Origin: Flavobacterium pallidum
Lineage (GTDB): Bacteria > Bacteroidota > Bacteroidia > Flavobacteriales > Flavobacteriaceae
DNA: 64,000 nt
Direction: 5' to 3'
Assembly (NCBI RefSeq): GCF_003097535.1
Contig: NZ_CP029187.1
Coordinates: 2,294,001-2,358,000 of the forward strand
The stretch's first letter is position 1, and each line of letters opens with the position of its first letter. Position numbers and translations under genes: made by a program. The notes under the pieces are model-generated. The model saw nothing but the letters and a program-made list of their open reading frames with translations. It was not told where the DNA came from and did no database searches. Shown piece after piece: positions 53,956 to 62,311 of the stretch.

Positions 53956-55164
53956 TTACTCAATATCAATCGCAACCTGATTTTTCAGCAAATCTTCAAG
54001 AGTCTCCCTTTCCCTGATTAAAATCCCTTTCCCTTTATACCAAAGCACTTCTGCGGGTTTAAACCTCGAATTGTAATTTGACGACATCGAAAAGCAATAC
54101 GCACCAGCATTGTGGAAACACAAAATATCCCCTTCATTGATTTCGTGGATGCGGCGGTTGTTGGCAAACGTATCGGTTTCGCAGATGTACCCTACGACGG
54201 TATAAAAACGCTCTTTGCCCTTCAGGTTGGAAATGTTTTCGATGTGGTGCTGCGATCCGTACAGCATCGGGCGTATCAAATGGTTGAAACCGCTGTCGAT
54301 GCCTGCAAATACAGTTGATGTGGTTTGTTTGACTACATTTACTTTGGCCAGAAAGAATCCCGCTTCACTGACAAGGAATTTTCCCGGTTCAAATGCCAAT
54401 GTCAATGCGCGGCCATATTCTTTTTCAAAAGCATTGAACCTTTTCGACAATTTTTTACCTAATTCCTCAATATCGGTCTGGATATCGCCTTTTTTATAAG
54501 GTACCTTGAATCCGCTTCCGAAATCGAGAAAATCCAATTCCCTGAAATTTTTAGCAGCATCAAAAAGGATTTCTGCGGCATATAAAAATACTTCGATATC
54601 CAGGATATCGGAACCCGTATGCATATGGATGCCGTTAATATGCATGCCGGTATTTTCAACAATCCTTAAGATATGCGGCATCTGGTGGATCGAAATCCCA
54701 AACTTGCTGTCGATATGCCCCACAGAAATGTTGCTGTTCCCACCAGCCATCACATGGGGATTAATGCGGATGCAAACGGGAACTTTCGGATGCTTGGTGC
54801 CGAAATGCTCTAATACCGAAAGATTGTCGATGTTGATCTGTACGCCCAATTGCGCGGCTTCCTCGATTTCTTCAAACGATACGCCATTCGGGGTGTAGAT
54901 GATTTTCTCAGCTTCAAAACCGGCATGCAACCCCAGTTGCACTTCCTGGATTGAAACGGTATCCAGTCCAGCACCGATGTTCTTAAACAGCCTTAAAATT
55001 GAAATGTTGGATAAAGCCTTAACTGCATAATTAATCCTTAGGCTATTGACTTTCGAAAATGCTGAAGTAAGTCGTGTATATTGCGATTCGATCTTTTGGG
55101 CGTCATATACGTAAAGCGGACTCCCGAATTGCTCCGATAACGATAATAAGTCTTTTGGCTGCAT
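53956..55164 (-). CDS. lysA: Diaminopimelate decarboxylase
   Basis: A 402-residue fold-III PLP enzyme for the last step of lysine synthesis. The PLP Lys is in LRINYAVKALSNISI; other hallmarks are HMHTGSDI, LDFGSGFKVPYKKGDIQTDIEELG, the phosphate-binding FEPGKFLVSEAGFF, the CETDTFA active-site Cys motif, and HNAGAYCFSMSSNYNSR. Carries its own full promoter. No other lysine gene is adjacent. Confidence 0.94.
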   Translation of the reverse strand: MQPKDLLSLSEQFGSPLYVYDAQKIESQYTRLTSAFSKVNSLRINYAVKALSNISILRLFKNIGAGLDTVSIQEVQLGLHAGFEAEKIIYTPNGVSFEEIEEAAQLGVQINIDNLSVLEHFGTKHPKVPVCIRINPHVMAGGNSNISVGHIDSKFGISIHQMPHILRIVENTGMHINGIHMHTGSDILDIEVFLYAAEILFDAAKNFRELDFLDFGSGFKVPYKKGDIQTDIEELGKKLSKRFNAFEKEYGRALTLAFEPGKFLVSEAGFFLAKVNVVKQTTSTVFAGIDSGFNHLIRPMLYGSQHHIENISNLKGKERFYTVVGYICETDTFANNRRIHEINEGDILCFHNAGAYCFSMSSNYNSRFKPAEVLWYKGKGILIRERETLEDLLKNQVAIDIE

Positions 55165-55180
55165 ACTGTAAAGTTTTTTA

Positions 55181-55212
55181 CAAAACTATAGCAATCGTTC
55201 ATTGCAGCCAAA
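55181..55212 (-). promoter_or_regulatory. lysA promoter, full Bacteroidetes type
   Basis: On the minus strand TTTG at 55212-55209 and TAGTTTTG at 55188-55181 match the -33 and -7 elements with 20 nt between. The start codon follows 16 nt after the -7 box, so the leader is very short. Confidence 0.78.
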
Positions 55213-55282
55213 AGACTTATCAGGAAATAACAAAATGTAACAAATAGTTTTATTTGTAACCGTAGCAATCGAATTTACATGT

Positions 55283-55705
55283 TTATTCAACAAAATCCAG
55301 CATCAGCCCGTCAGTATGAACCTGGCTGATGGTCAGGCCGGTGTCTGTCCTTGAAAAACAGCCAAAGTCACTACCATCAATGACCAGTGTTTTACGGCAC
55401 GGTGATTCGCCTACAGCATCAACAATCTGGTAAGTGTATGTTCCGCTGGCTAGGCTGCCATCAAACCCGTCCGGGTTATGGTTGTTCACTACAGTAAGGG
55501 TATTAGCCTGGATATTGAAAGTCCAGACAATTTCACCTTGCGGGATATTGTAAACAGTTCCGGAAATGCCTCCATAGGCTTTAGTCATTTTCCAGGTGCC
55601 CAGCAGTACTTCTTCTGAGCCATCGCTTGGCGCTCCTTCGGTATCATTACAACTCCATAAAGAGACTGCGATAAATAAAAGGGTAATAAATTTAAGGGTT
55701 TTCAT
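55283..55705 (-). CDS. Lipocalin-like lipoprotein, paralogue 1
   Basis: A 140-residue lipoprotein (signal to lipobox Cys at SLWSC). The mature part follows the pattern LLGTWKMTKAYGGISG, GEIVWTFNIQANTLTVVNNHN, SGTYTYQIVD, and ends with a Cys pair region (GCFSRTDTG). It is a small beta-barrel type like META/lipocalin-like proteins. The next gene upstream (55796) encodes a paralogue with the same order of motifs. Its start codon lies inside a 21-22 bp inverted repeat (55693-55749), which could hide the start in a hairpin. Function unknown. Confidence 0.72.
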   Translation of the reverse strand: MKTLKFITLLFIAVSLWSCNDTEGAPSDGSEEVLLGTWKMTKAYGGISGTVYNIPQGEIVWTFNIQANTLTVVNNHNPDGFDGSLASGTYTYQIVDAVGESPCRKTLVIDGSDFGCFSRTDTGLTISQVHTDGLMLDFVE

Positions 55706-55749
55706 AATTTACGTGTTTGGATTCAGACGTAAAATTATGAAAACCCTTA
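55693..55749. repeat. Inverted repeat burying the lipoprotein start codon
   Basis: Left arm TAAGGGTTTTCATAATTTAC plus G (55693-55713) and right arm (55728-55749, starting CGTAAAATTATG) are perfect complements apart from one extra base, around a 14-nt loop. On the minus strand the left arm contains the lipoprotein ATG and first codons, so a transcript starting upstream would fold into a long stem over the start. It looks like a local copy-and-invert event. Confidence 0.85.
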
Positions 55750-55795
55750 CAACAGGCTTTAGCTTTAAACCAGACTTTATTGCAACATTTACGGT

Positions 55796-56221
55796 TTAAA
55801 AAAGTATAACCTCGGGCATGGGCACCAATTGATATCCGACACCATCTGCAAATCCATCACTGATTTGTATCTCCTGTGGAGAAACTGAAGCGCATCCAAA
55901 CACTGCCGTCCCTATAGTAATTTTCTTAGGGCAGCCTTCCACCTCATTGCTATTCTGTACGGTGTAATTGTACTTCCCGCTGGGCAGCCCTGAAAGCTTA
56001 TCGGTATCGGTGACGGTATTCACAATGTCCACGGTATGGTTTTTGTGAAACGTCCAGGTGATTTCGCCAAAAGCAAATGTATCGGTGCGCCCACTGATGG
56101 TGCCGTTTCCGGATGTGAGTGCCCATTCGCCGGAGAGGGTCTGGGTATTGATGTCGTCATCATTGCAGGATGCAAAACACATGGCAATTAATAAAATCGG
56201 TAGCAGTAAGATCTTTTTCAT
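55796..56221 (-). CDS. Lipocalin-like lipoprotein, paralogue 2
   Basis: A 141-residue lipoprotein (lipobox Cys18 in MCFASC). The mature part repeats the order of the downstream paralogue: LSGEWALTSGNGTISG, GEITWTFHKNHTVDIVN, SGKYNYTVQ and GTAVFGCASVSP. Identity is modest, so the duplication is old. The two genes lie 90 nt apart on the same strand. Function unknown. Confidence 0.72.
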   Translation of the reverse strand: MKKILLLPILLIAMCFASCNDDDINTQTLSGEWALTSGNGTISGRTDTFAFGEITWTFHKNHTVDIVNTVTDTDKLSGLPSGKYNYTVQNSNEVEGCPKKITIGTAVFGCASVSPQEIQISDGFADGVGYQLVPMPEVILF

Positions 56222-56416
56222 AACAATTGTATTAGGTGGTTTCGTATGAGATTTCGAAATCCGGAAAAGGTTGCCTGATATGCCGCGGATTTTTAGCCCT
56301 GATCGCAGGTGGTATCCTTTTTCCTGCTCTTTTAGCAGGGAAAAGATAAAGCCGCAGAGCAGGATAGAGCTCCTGATAAAAACGAAAATTTCTTTCCTTA
56401 ATCAGTATAATTTATT

Positions 56417-56424
56417 TATTTTTG
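56417..56424 (+). promoter_or_regulatory. Probable -7 box of sucC
   Basis: TATTTTTG matches TAnnTTTG and lies 42 nt before the chosen start codon. No clear -33 element is seen. The box overlaps an upstream in-frame start candidate at 56422, arguing against it. Confidence 0.5.
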
Positions 56425-56466
56425 TGCCACCTGAAACAACAGGCCAAAACAGTCAAAAACTTCATT

Positions 56467-57660
56467 ATGGACATACACGAATACCAGGGAAAAGAAATAT
56501 TAGCCAGCTATGGCGTAAAAGTACAACGCGGCTATGTGGCCAATAATCCTCAGGAAGCGGTAGCGATGGCGAAACAACTGACGGCAGAAACCGGAACAGG
56601 ATGGCATGTGATTAAAGCACAGGTCCATGCCGGAGGACGCGGTAAAGGCGGCGGCGTGAAATTGGCTAAAAACCTGCAACAGGTCGAAGAACTGGCTGAG
56701 CAAATCATCGGAATGCAATTGATTACCCCACAAACATCCGCTGAAGGTAAGAAAGTACACAAAGTTTTGATTGCTGAGGATGTGTATTATCCTGGTGAAA
56801 GCGAAACCTCTGAGTTTTATATGTCAGTCTTGCTGAACAGGGCTAAAGGACGTAACATGATCATGTACTCCACTGAAGGCGGAATGGATATTGAAGAAGT
56901 GGCTGAACATACGCCACATTTGATTTTTACTGAAGAAATCGATCCATCTGTAGGATTGCAGGCTTTCCAGGCAAGGAGGATTGCGTTCAACCTGGGACTT
57001 TCAGGAAATGCATTTAAGGAAATGGTATCTTTCGTAGGATCTTTATATAGTGCTTATATCGGTTCTGATGCATCAATGTTCGAGATCAACCCGGTGTTGA
57101 AAACTTCGGATAATAAGATTATTGCAGTTGATGCGAAGGTAAACCTTGATGACAATGCATTATACAGACACCCGAAATTGGCTGAAATGCGTGATGTACG
57201 CGAGGAAAACCCAATCGAAGTGGAAGCAAAAGCTGCCGGATTGAACTATGTTGACCTTGACGGAACCGTAGGCTGTATGGTAAATGGAGCCGGACTGGCG
57301 ATGGCGACTATGGATTTGATTAAGTATGCCGGTTTTGAGCCTGCGAACTTCCTTGACGTTGGAGGAACAGCAGATGCGAAACGTGTAGAGCTTGCTTTCC
57401 GTATCATCCTGAAAGACCCGAATGTAAAAGCTATCCTGATTAATATTTTTGGAGGAATCGTACGTTGTGACCGTGTGGCGCAGGGTGTTATCGATGCATA
57501 CAAGAATATGGGTGATAGCATTAAAGTGCCGATTATTGTACGTTTACAGGGGACAAATGCTGAGCTTGCCAAAGAAATGATTGACAACTCCGGAATGCCG
57601 ATTTTATCTGCAGTACAATTCCAGGAAGCGGCTGATCAGGTGAAGGCAGCTTTGGCTTAA
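56467..57660 (+). CDS. sucC: Succinyl-CoA ligase (ADP-forming) beta subunit
   Basis: A 397-residue ATP-grasp enzyme of the citric acid cycle. It begins MDIHEYQGKEILASYGV, the near-invariant family start, and contains KAQVHAGGRGKGGGVKLA, YYPGESETSEFYMSVLLNRA, EINPV, and the C-terminal phosphohistidine-loop region FGGIVRCDRVAQGVI with GTNAELAKEM. The alpha subunit gene (sucD) is not adjacent; in Flavobacteria they are usually separate. A terminator follows 30 nt after the stop. Confidence 0.97.
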   Translation: MDIHEYQGKEILASYGVKVQRGYVANNPQEAVAMAKQLTAETGTGWHVIKAQVHAGGRGKGGGVKLAKNLQQVEELAEQIIGMQLITPQTSAEGKKVHKVLIAEDVYYPGESETSEFYMSVLLNRAKGRNMIMYSTEGGMDIEEVAEHTPHLIFTEEIDPSVGLQAFQARRIAFNLGLSGNAFKEMVSFVGSLYSAYIGSDASMFEINPVLKTSDNKIIAVDAKVNLDDNALYRHPKLAEMRDVREENPIEVEAKAAGLNYVDLDGTVGCMVNGAGLAMATMDLIKYAGFEPANFLDVGGTADAKRVELAFRIILKDPNVKAILINIFGGIVRCDRVAQGVIDAYKNMGDSIKVPIIVRLQGTNAELAKEMIDNSGMPILSAVQFQEAADQVKAALA

Positions 57661-57690
57661 GATAATTGACAATTAATAATTGATAATGAA

Positions 57691-57720
57691 AATCCCGGCT
57701 TTGATGGCCGGGATTTTTTA
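57691..57720 (+). terminator. Intrinsic terminator after sucC
   Basis: AATCCCGGC (57691-57699) pairs with GCCGGGATT (57707-57715) and is followed by TTTTA; the arms' A/T ends make it usable in both directions between convergent genes. Confidence 0.88.
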
Positions 57721-57739
57721 TTTAGTTCTTTTAACGTGA

Positions 57740-58177
57740 TTATTTCGCAGGATTTTCATCAAAATTTACCATCCAGTGAATGCCAAACTTATCTGTAAAC
57801 ATCCCGAAATAAGCACCCCAGAATGTATTTTCCATCGGCATCGTTACAGTTCCTCCTGCGGAAAGCCCGTTGAATATGCGGTCCGCTTCTTCACGGCTAT
57901 CCGTATTGATTGAAACCGAAAAATTATTCCCTACAATGAGTTGATCACCATAATCTCCAGGCGCATCTGAACCCATCAGCACCGTGTCTCCAATCATCAG
58001 AGAAACGTGCATAATCAGTTCGCCTTGTTCAGGGCCGCAATTTTTACCATCTTCGGATGGTGGCATGTCCTTGAATTTTCCAATATATGGAAATTCTCCG
58101 CCGAATACTGATTTGTAAAAATTAAACGCCGCCTCACAAGTGCCGTTGAACGTTAAATAAGGATTAATTGCTGCCAT
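57740..58177 (-). CDS. VOC-family (PhnB-like) protein
   Basis: A 145-residue protein with the PhnB-like glyoxalase fold: INPYLTFNGTCEAAFNFYKSVFGGEF, then ELIMHVSLMIGDTVLMGSDA, and the second half WGAYFGMFTDKFGIHWMVNFDE. Members bind a divalent metal and various small substrates; the exact reaction is unknown. A single gene. Confidence 0.9.
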   Translation of the reverse strand: MAAINPYLTFNGTCEAAFNFYKSVFGGEFPYIGKFKDMPPSEDGKNCGPEQGELIMHVSLMIGDTVLMGSDAPGDYGDQLIVGNNFSVSINTDSREEADRIFNGLSAGGTVTMPMENTFWGAYFGMFTDKFGIHWMVNFDENPAK

Positions 58178-58215
58178 AGTTTTTAGTTTTAAAATTGGTT
58201 GTCAAATGTAAGAAG

Positions 58216-58284
58216 AATTACGAATTGTAAATTACGAATTATGAATTAGAAATTAAGAATGCTTTATGCCGTAATTCATAATTT
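58216..58284. repeat. Quasi-palindrome upstream of the VOC gene
   Basis: The phrase ATTACGAATTGTAA/ATTACGAATTATGAATT is repeated with variations over 58216-58259, and a complementary GTAATTCATAATTT lies at 58271-58284. Part of the recurrent quasi-palindrome set in this window. Confidence 0.5.
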
Positions 58285-58356
58285 AAAAAACAGCCCGGCC
58301 ATGAATTTACTAAATCATTTGCGCCTGAAACGGGGCGCAGGACTTCACAACCGGGC
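58284..58356 (-). terminator. Possible branched terminator of the POT transporter gene
   Basis: On the minus strand GCCCGG (58356-58351) can pair with CCGGGC (58298-58293), followed by TGTTTTTTAAAT; an inner GCGCC/GGCGC hairpin lies in the loop. The long loop makes it uncertain. Confidence 0.4.
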
Positions 58357-58361
58357 ATCAC

Positions 58362-59768
58362 TCATCTGGTTTGGAGATGATTTTCAGGGATGATATTTTT
58401 GTGGTATACGATAACAAAAGCAATCGTTACAACAGACATCAATGCAATGAAGAAACCATAATACGATGCACCTGACAGGTTCCGCAGGAAGCCATCATCT
58501 GCAATATTGCGGTTAATCAGCGATACGAAATAATTTCCTAATGAAATCGTCAGCAGCCAAAACGACATCATCGTGCTTTTCATCGAAGCCGGGGCCTGGG
58601 CATAAGCATATTCCAATCCCGTGAGGTATACCAGTATTTCCGCGACGGTAAGCAGGAAGTAAGACAGCAATTGCCATCCTACCGACGGTGCCCGATGCTG
58701 GTCGATTTCGGATTGCAGGTAATAAATGATGACAAAAGACAATATCAGCAATAGAAATCCGGTGATGATTTTGCGGTGTACTGAAAAATCAAACCCTATA
58801 CGCTGCAAAAAAGGATACAGTACACTACTGAACAATGGTGTCAGGATCAATATGAAAACCGGATTAGCGGCCTGTACCTGTTGTGGCAGTAAGGTGATGC
58901 CGAGAAAATGCAGGTCGAGTTTCGTAGCCTGCAATACCCATTCTGAAGTGCTTTGGTCGCTCAGCATCCAATACACCGGGACGAAGGAAAACAGCAACAA
59001 CACCTTCCATACCGAAACAATGGCATTTACGGCCTGTTCGGAGTATTTGTCGCGCGCAATGTCGATGGCTTTTTTACCTCTACGGATTTGCCCGATGCGC
59101 CTCAGGACATACCAGTTGATGCTGATAAAATTATCTTTCGGGAAACCGGCCGGAGGAACGCGGATGTATTTTTTCCTTCCCATAATAAAAATCAAAGTTG
59201 CCAAAAGCATCAGTATTCCCGGAATGCCGAAAGCGACTTTAGGGCCATATGCCGTTAGTAGGTACGGGATTAATAAGGTGGAAAAGAAGGAACCAAAATT
59301 TATGCTCAGGTAAAACCAGCTGAATGCCTTCCCCATGAGGTGTTTGTTAGATGCTGTAAACTGGTCGCCGACGTTGGCTGACACACACGGCTTGATTCCG
59401 CCGGAACCGATGGCGATCAATACGAGTCCGCTCATGAACAGGCTGTAATTGTCGGTAAACATCGCCATCATAAAATTCCCGATGCAATACATAAACGAAA
59501 GCCATTTGATAATCCGGTATTTCCCGAAAAACCAATCGGCTGCAAGTGCCCCGAGAATCGGCATGAGGTAGTTGAGCATGATAAATAGATGCGTCGCTTC
59601 ATTCGCCCGGGCTTCCGCAGCCTGTTGCAGCAGCGGGTCATTCGTTGGGTTGAAGAAATGCGTCGCGAGGTATACCGTCAGTATGGCGCGCAGGCCGTAG
59701 TAACTGAAACGCTCAGCGGCCTCATTGCCGATGATGTAATGGATTGACTTCGGGATTTTTGATGACAT
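58362..59768 (-). CDS. POT/PTR2-family peptide:proton symporter
   Basis: A 468-residue transporter with about 12-14 membrane spans. The POT hallmarks are AAERFSYYGLRAILTVYL (the ExxERFxYYG motif) near the N-terminus, GSGGIKPCVSANVGDQF in the middle and AYSxxFLSI-like FYLSINFGSFFSTLL. Such proteins import di- and tripeptides with protons. Start at 59768 gives the family N-terminus; a longer frame continues upstream. Single gene; the 59769-59957 gap holds a GGCGGG/CCCGCC hairpin at 59873-59889 without a T-tract. Confidence 0.93.
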   Translation of the reverse strand: MSSKIPKSIHYIIGNEAAERFSYYGLRAILTVYLATHFFNPTNDPLLQQAAEARANEATHLFIMLNYLMPILGALAADWFFGKYRIIKWLSFMYCIGNFMMAMFTDNYSLFMSGLVLIAIGSGGIKPCVSANVGDQFTASNKHLMGKAFSWFYLSINFGSFFSTLLIPYLLTAYGPKVAFGIPGILMLLATLIFIMGRKKYIRVPPAGFPKDNFISINWYVLRRIGQIRRGKKAIDIARDKYSEQAVNAIVSVWKVLLLFSFVPVYWMLSDQSTSEWVLQATKLDLHFLGITLLPQQVQAANPVFILILTPLFSSVLYPFLQRIGFDFSVHRKIITGFLLLILSFVIIYYLQSEIDQHRAPSVGWQLLSYFLLTVAEILVYLTGLEYAYAQAPASMKSTMMSFWLLTISLGNYFVSLINRNIADDGFLRNLSGASYYGFFIALMSVVTIAFVIVYHKNIIPENHLQTR

Positions 59769-59957
59769 GATGATTGAAACTTTCCGTAAATTTTTGGAAA
59801 AGAATCCTAGGTTGCCATTGCAAATCTTTGAGCGGTAGGAATTTAGGGTTGAGGAGAATGATTTTGGCGGCAGGCGGGCATGACCCGCCCGTACTAGCGG
59901 TAACATGAAAATATTTGTTGGAAGCCCAATATCGATCGGTGTAAATATGCCCAGCCC

Positions 59958-60722
59958 CTACAATCCAGGAAAATATGCCTTAAGATTGTCCTTATAATTG
60001 CGGCTCATTTTCAACTGGTCGCCGTTTTGCATGACCACCTGGTATTCGCCGTTAAAATAAGGAATGAACTCTTTTATGCAATCCCTGTTCACCAGGTGAG
60101 ACCGGTGGATGCGTATGAAATCGGAAGCAAACTTATTTTCAAGGTGGCTCAGGCTGTCATTGATAAGGTGCGAATTCCTGTCGCAGACGACTTTTACATA
60201 ATCTCCGGCAGCTTCGAAATAGCTGATTTCAGTAATTGGCAGGAAAAAAACACGTTTTGCATCCTTAATCATAATATGATCCGGCCGGCTTTCCTTTTGC
60301 TTTGCTTCGAGGATCCGAAGAATACGGTTATAGGTGTCATCAACCGCATTTGAAGCATAGCCTGATTCAAACCGCGCCATCGCTTTTGCAAATTTTTCCC
60401 TGTCGAAGGGTTTCAGCAAATATCCAATGGCATTGACTTCAAATGCTTTTATTGCATATTGGTCATAAGCCGTCGTGAAGATAATGTAAGGATTGTGGGT
60501 GCCGATGATATTTTCGATGATGTCAAATCCATTCAGGACGGGCATTTGTATGTCGAGGAATAGTAACGTAGGCTTAAGCGCAATGATTTTCCCCACGGCT
60601 TCCGAGCTTTTCCTGAAACTGCCAATCACGTTTACCTGCGGAAAATCCTTCAGGAATTCGAGTATGATGTCAATGGAAAGTTGTTCGTCATCAACAATAA
60701 TGGCGGTGATCTCAGCTTTCAT
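59958..60722 (-). CDS. LytTR-type response regulator
   Basis: A 254-residue regulator: receiver (about 7-125) with acidic pair DDE and phospho-Asp57 in LLFLDIQMPVLNGF, then the LytTR DNA-binding domain (about 150-250) with FEAAGDYVKVVCD, FIRIHRSHLVNRDCI and the end LKMSRNYKDNLK. It starts 11 nt inside the upstream kinase gene, so the two form a coupled two-component system. Targets are unknown; LytTR regulators often control nearby transporters or cell-surface genes. Confidence 0.93.
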   Translation of the reverse strand: MKAEITAIIVDDEQLSIDIILEFLKDFPQVNVIGSFRKSSEAVGKIIALKPTLLFLDIQMPVLNGFDIIENIIGTHNPYIIFTTAYDQYAIKAFEVNAIGYLLKPFDREKFAKAMARFESGYASNAVDDTYNRILRILEAKQKESRPDHIMIKDAKRVFFLPITEISYFEAAGDYVKVVCDRNSHLINDSLSHLENKFASDFIRIHRSHLVNRDCIKEFIPYFNGEYQVVMQNGDQLKMSRNYKDNLKAYFPGL

Positions 60723-61818
60723 GGCATGGGATTTTTATGGTTGCGATGGTCGTATGGGCATCATTTTGCCTCAACTCAAATGCAGATTGATTTCCATAAT
60801 ACTGCTGCAAACGGCTTTTGATATTGGCAATTCCTATACCGAAACCTTTATGTTCATGCCCGAGCAGTCCGGTATTGATGACTTCAATTACCAGACGGCT
60901 GCTTTCAACATCACTGTTGATAGTGATGAACGCATCATTTTCTGTTTTTTCAATCCCGTAAATAACCGCATTTTCAATAATCGGCTGCAAAATGAAATAG
61001 GGGATAAGGCATTTTTCGGTTTCAGGAGCGATGTTTTTATGATAGGTAAACCTTTCATTAAAACGGATCAGTTGTATGCCAAGATACAGTTCGGCCGTGT
61101 TTATTTCTTCGGCCAACGGTACGAATTCTGCTTCTTGTTTTTCAATCGTCGTGCGCAATAAATCGCTCAGTTTTGACAACATCTTTGCGGCTTTGTCATT
61201 TTCTTTTTTCGTAATCAGCGCAATAATAGAATGGTGCGTATTGAAAAGGAAATGCGGATGGATCTGCATCCTTAAGGTTTGCAGTTGTGACAGCGCCAAT
61301 TGGAATTCGAGTTCTTTTTTCTGCAATTCGGCAGCCTGAAGCGATTCCATATATACATAGATATTGACGATACCGATAATCAGGAAATAGGTGATAATGT
61401 AAGCGAAATATTTAAAAAGGAACGGCAGGATGATTTCACCGACATCGACATGCCGTAGGTAAAAATTTTCTGCAAATGGCTTGATGACGGCGACTTCAAT
61501 CAGGAATTCCCCAGTGAGCAATGAGGTCCCCAGCCCGATGTGTATCAGCACAAACCAAAACAAACGGGAGTTCCGGATGTTGATTTTCAATCCTAAGGCG
61601 ATAATGATTGGTGTAAGGAAAAGCCAAAGAAACCAACGCAGCAAATATTGTTTTTGTTCTACTACATCAAGTGCCGGGGACTTAAAATAATTCCTTGCAA
61701 TCGTTTCAGTAGTGAATACGAAAAGCCCGATGAGCAACCAAAAAATCAAGGCACCGATGATGATCTTAAACCGGTGCCTTTTGAAAAGATGGATATGCGG
61801 AACGGCACTCATCGCCAA
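60712..61818 (-). CDS. LytS-like sensor histidine kinase
   Basis: A 368-residue kinase of the His_kinase (LytS/YehU-like) family. Four membrane segments fill about residues 15-155; a coiled coil precedes the phospho-His region QIHPHFLFNTHHSIIALI, and the ATPase domain contains IPYFILQPIIENAVIYGIE and GFGIGIANIKSRL. It partners with the LytTR regulator that overlaps its 3' end. The DUF1456 gene ends one base upstream of it, so all three are one operon. Confidence 0.92.
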   Translation of the reverse strand: MAMSAVPHIHLFKRHRFKIIIGALIFWLLIGLFVFTTETIARNYFKSPALDVVEQKQYLLRWFLWLFLTPIIIALGLKINIRNSRLFWFVLIHIGLGTSLLTGEFLIEVAVIKPFAENFYLRHVDVGEIILPFLFKYFAYIITYFLIIGIVNIYVYMESLQAAELQKKELEFQLALSQLQTLRMQIHPHFLFNTHHSIIALITKKENDKAAKMLSKLSDLLRTTIEKQEAEFVPLAEEINTAELYLGIQLIRFNERFTYHKNIAPETEKCLIPYFILQPIIENAVIYGIEKTENDAFITINSDVESSRLVIEVINTGLLGHEHKGFGIGIANIKSRLQQYYGNQSAFELRQNDAHTTIATIKIPCHES

Positions 61819-61819
61819 T

Positions 61820-62242
61820 TCAGGATTTTTTATTCTTGCCGTTTTTATACTGGACTTTTTCTACAATCTCGGGTTTTTTAGGAGTCTGTTTTTTTTGGAC
61901 GAATTTCTTTGCCGGTTTTTTGGCTGCGGGTTTGTGTGCCTCCGGTTTCGGCGTGATATCTTTGGCAGGGGATTTCGAGGCCGCTCTGTTAGCAGCAAGC
62001 ACATCGTTCGGATTTTTAGGATTGTCTTTTGTGCCACGCAAATGGATTACCAATCCATTGAGGAAATTGCGCAGGACCTGATCGCCGCATTCCATAAAGT
62101 TCGGATGGTCTGCATTTCGGAAAAAAGCACTCAGTTCTGCTTTCGAAATCCGGAAATCCACCAATTGCAAAATGTCTACAATCTGGTCATCACGCAGCAT
62201 TAATGCCACGCGGAGTTTTTTGAATATGTCGTTGTTATTCAT
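61820..62242 (-). CDS. DUF1456-domain (YehS-like) protein
   Basis: A 140-residue protein with the tandem DUF1456 motif (NDIFKKLRVALMLRDDQIVDILQLVDFRISKAELSAFFRNADH, then MECGDQVLRNFLNGLVIHLRG) followed by a Lys/Pro/Ala-rich basic tail (about 100-140) that suggests nucleic-acid contact. In E. coli yehS also lies beside a LytS/LytTR-type pair (yehU-yehT), so the association is conserved over a great distance. Four TGAACCC units abut its start codon. Function unknown. Confidence 0.85.
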   Translation of the reverse strand: MNNNDIFKKLRVALMLRDDQIVDILQLVDFRISKAELSAFFRNADHPNFMECGDQVLRNFLNGLVIHLRGTKDNPKNPNDVLAANRAASKSPAKDITPKPEAHKPAAKKPAKKFVQKKQTPKKPEIVEKVQYKNGKNKKS

Positions 62243-62273
62243 GGGTTCAGGGTTCAGGGTTCAGGGTTCAGGG
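62243..62273. repeat. GGGTTCA heptamer repeat abutting a start codon
   Basis: Four exact GGGTTCA units plus GGG lie directly against the ATG of the DUF1456 gene (on the mRNA strand CCC TGAACCC x4 then ATG). The repeat occupies the ribosome-approach region. A change of unit number would shift leader length by 7 nt. Confidence 0.9.
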
Positions 62274-62311
62274 AAAGGGTCTTTCGAAACCTGTATCCTG
62301 TGCCCTGCGCC

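Noticed and set aside
59873..59889. GGCGGG/CCCGCC hairpin as terminator of the LytTR gene
   Set aside because: A perfect 6-bp stem but no T-tract on either strand, so termination cannot be supported.
62243..62273. Telomere-like repeat
   Set aside because: Only four heptamers between ordinary bacterial genes; better viewed as a simple-sequence repeat next to a start codon.
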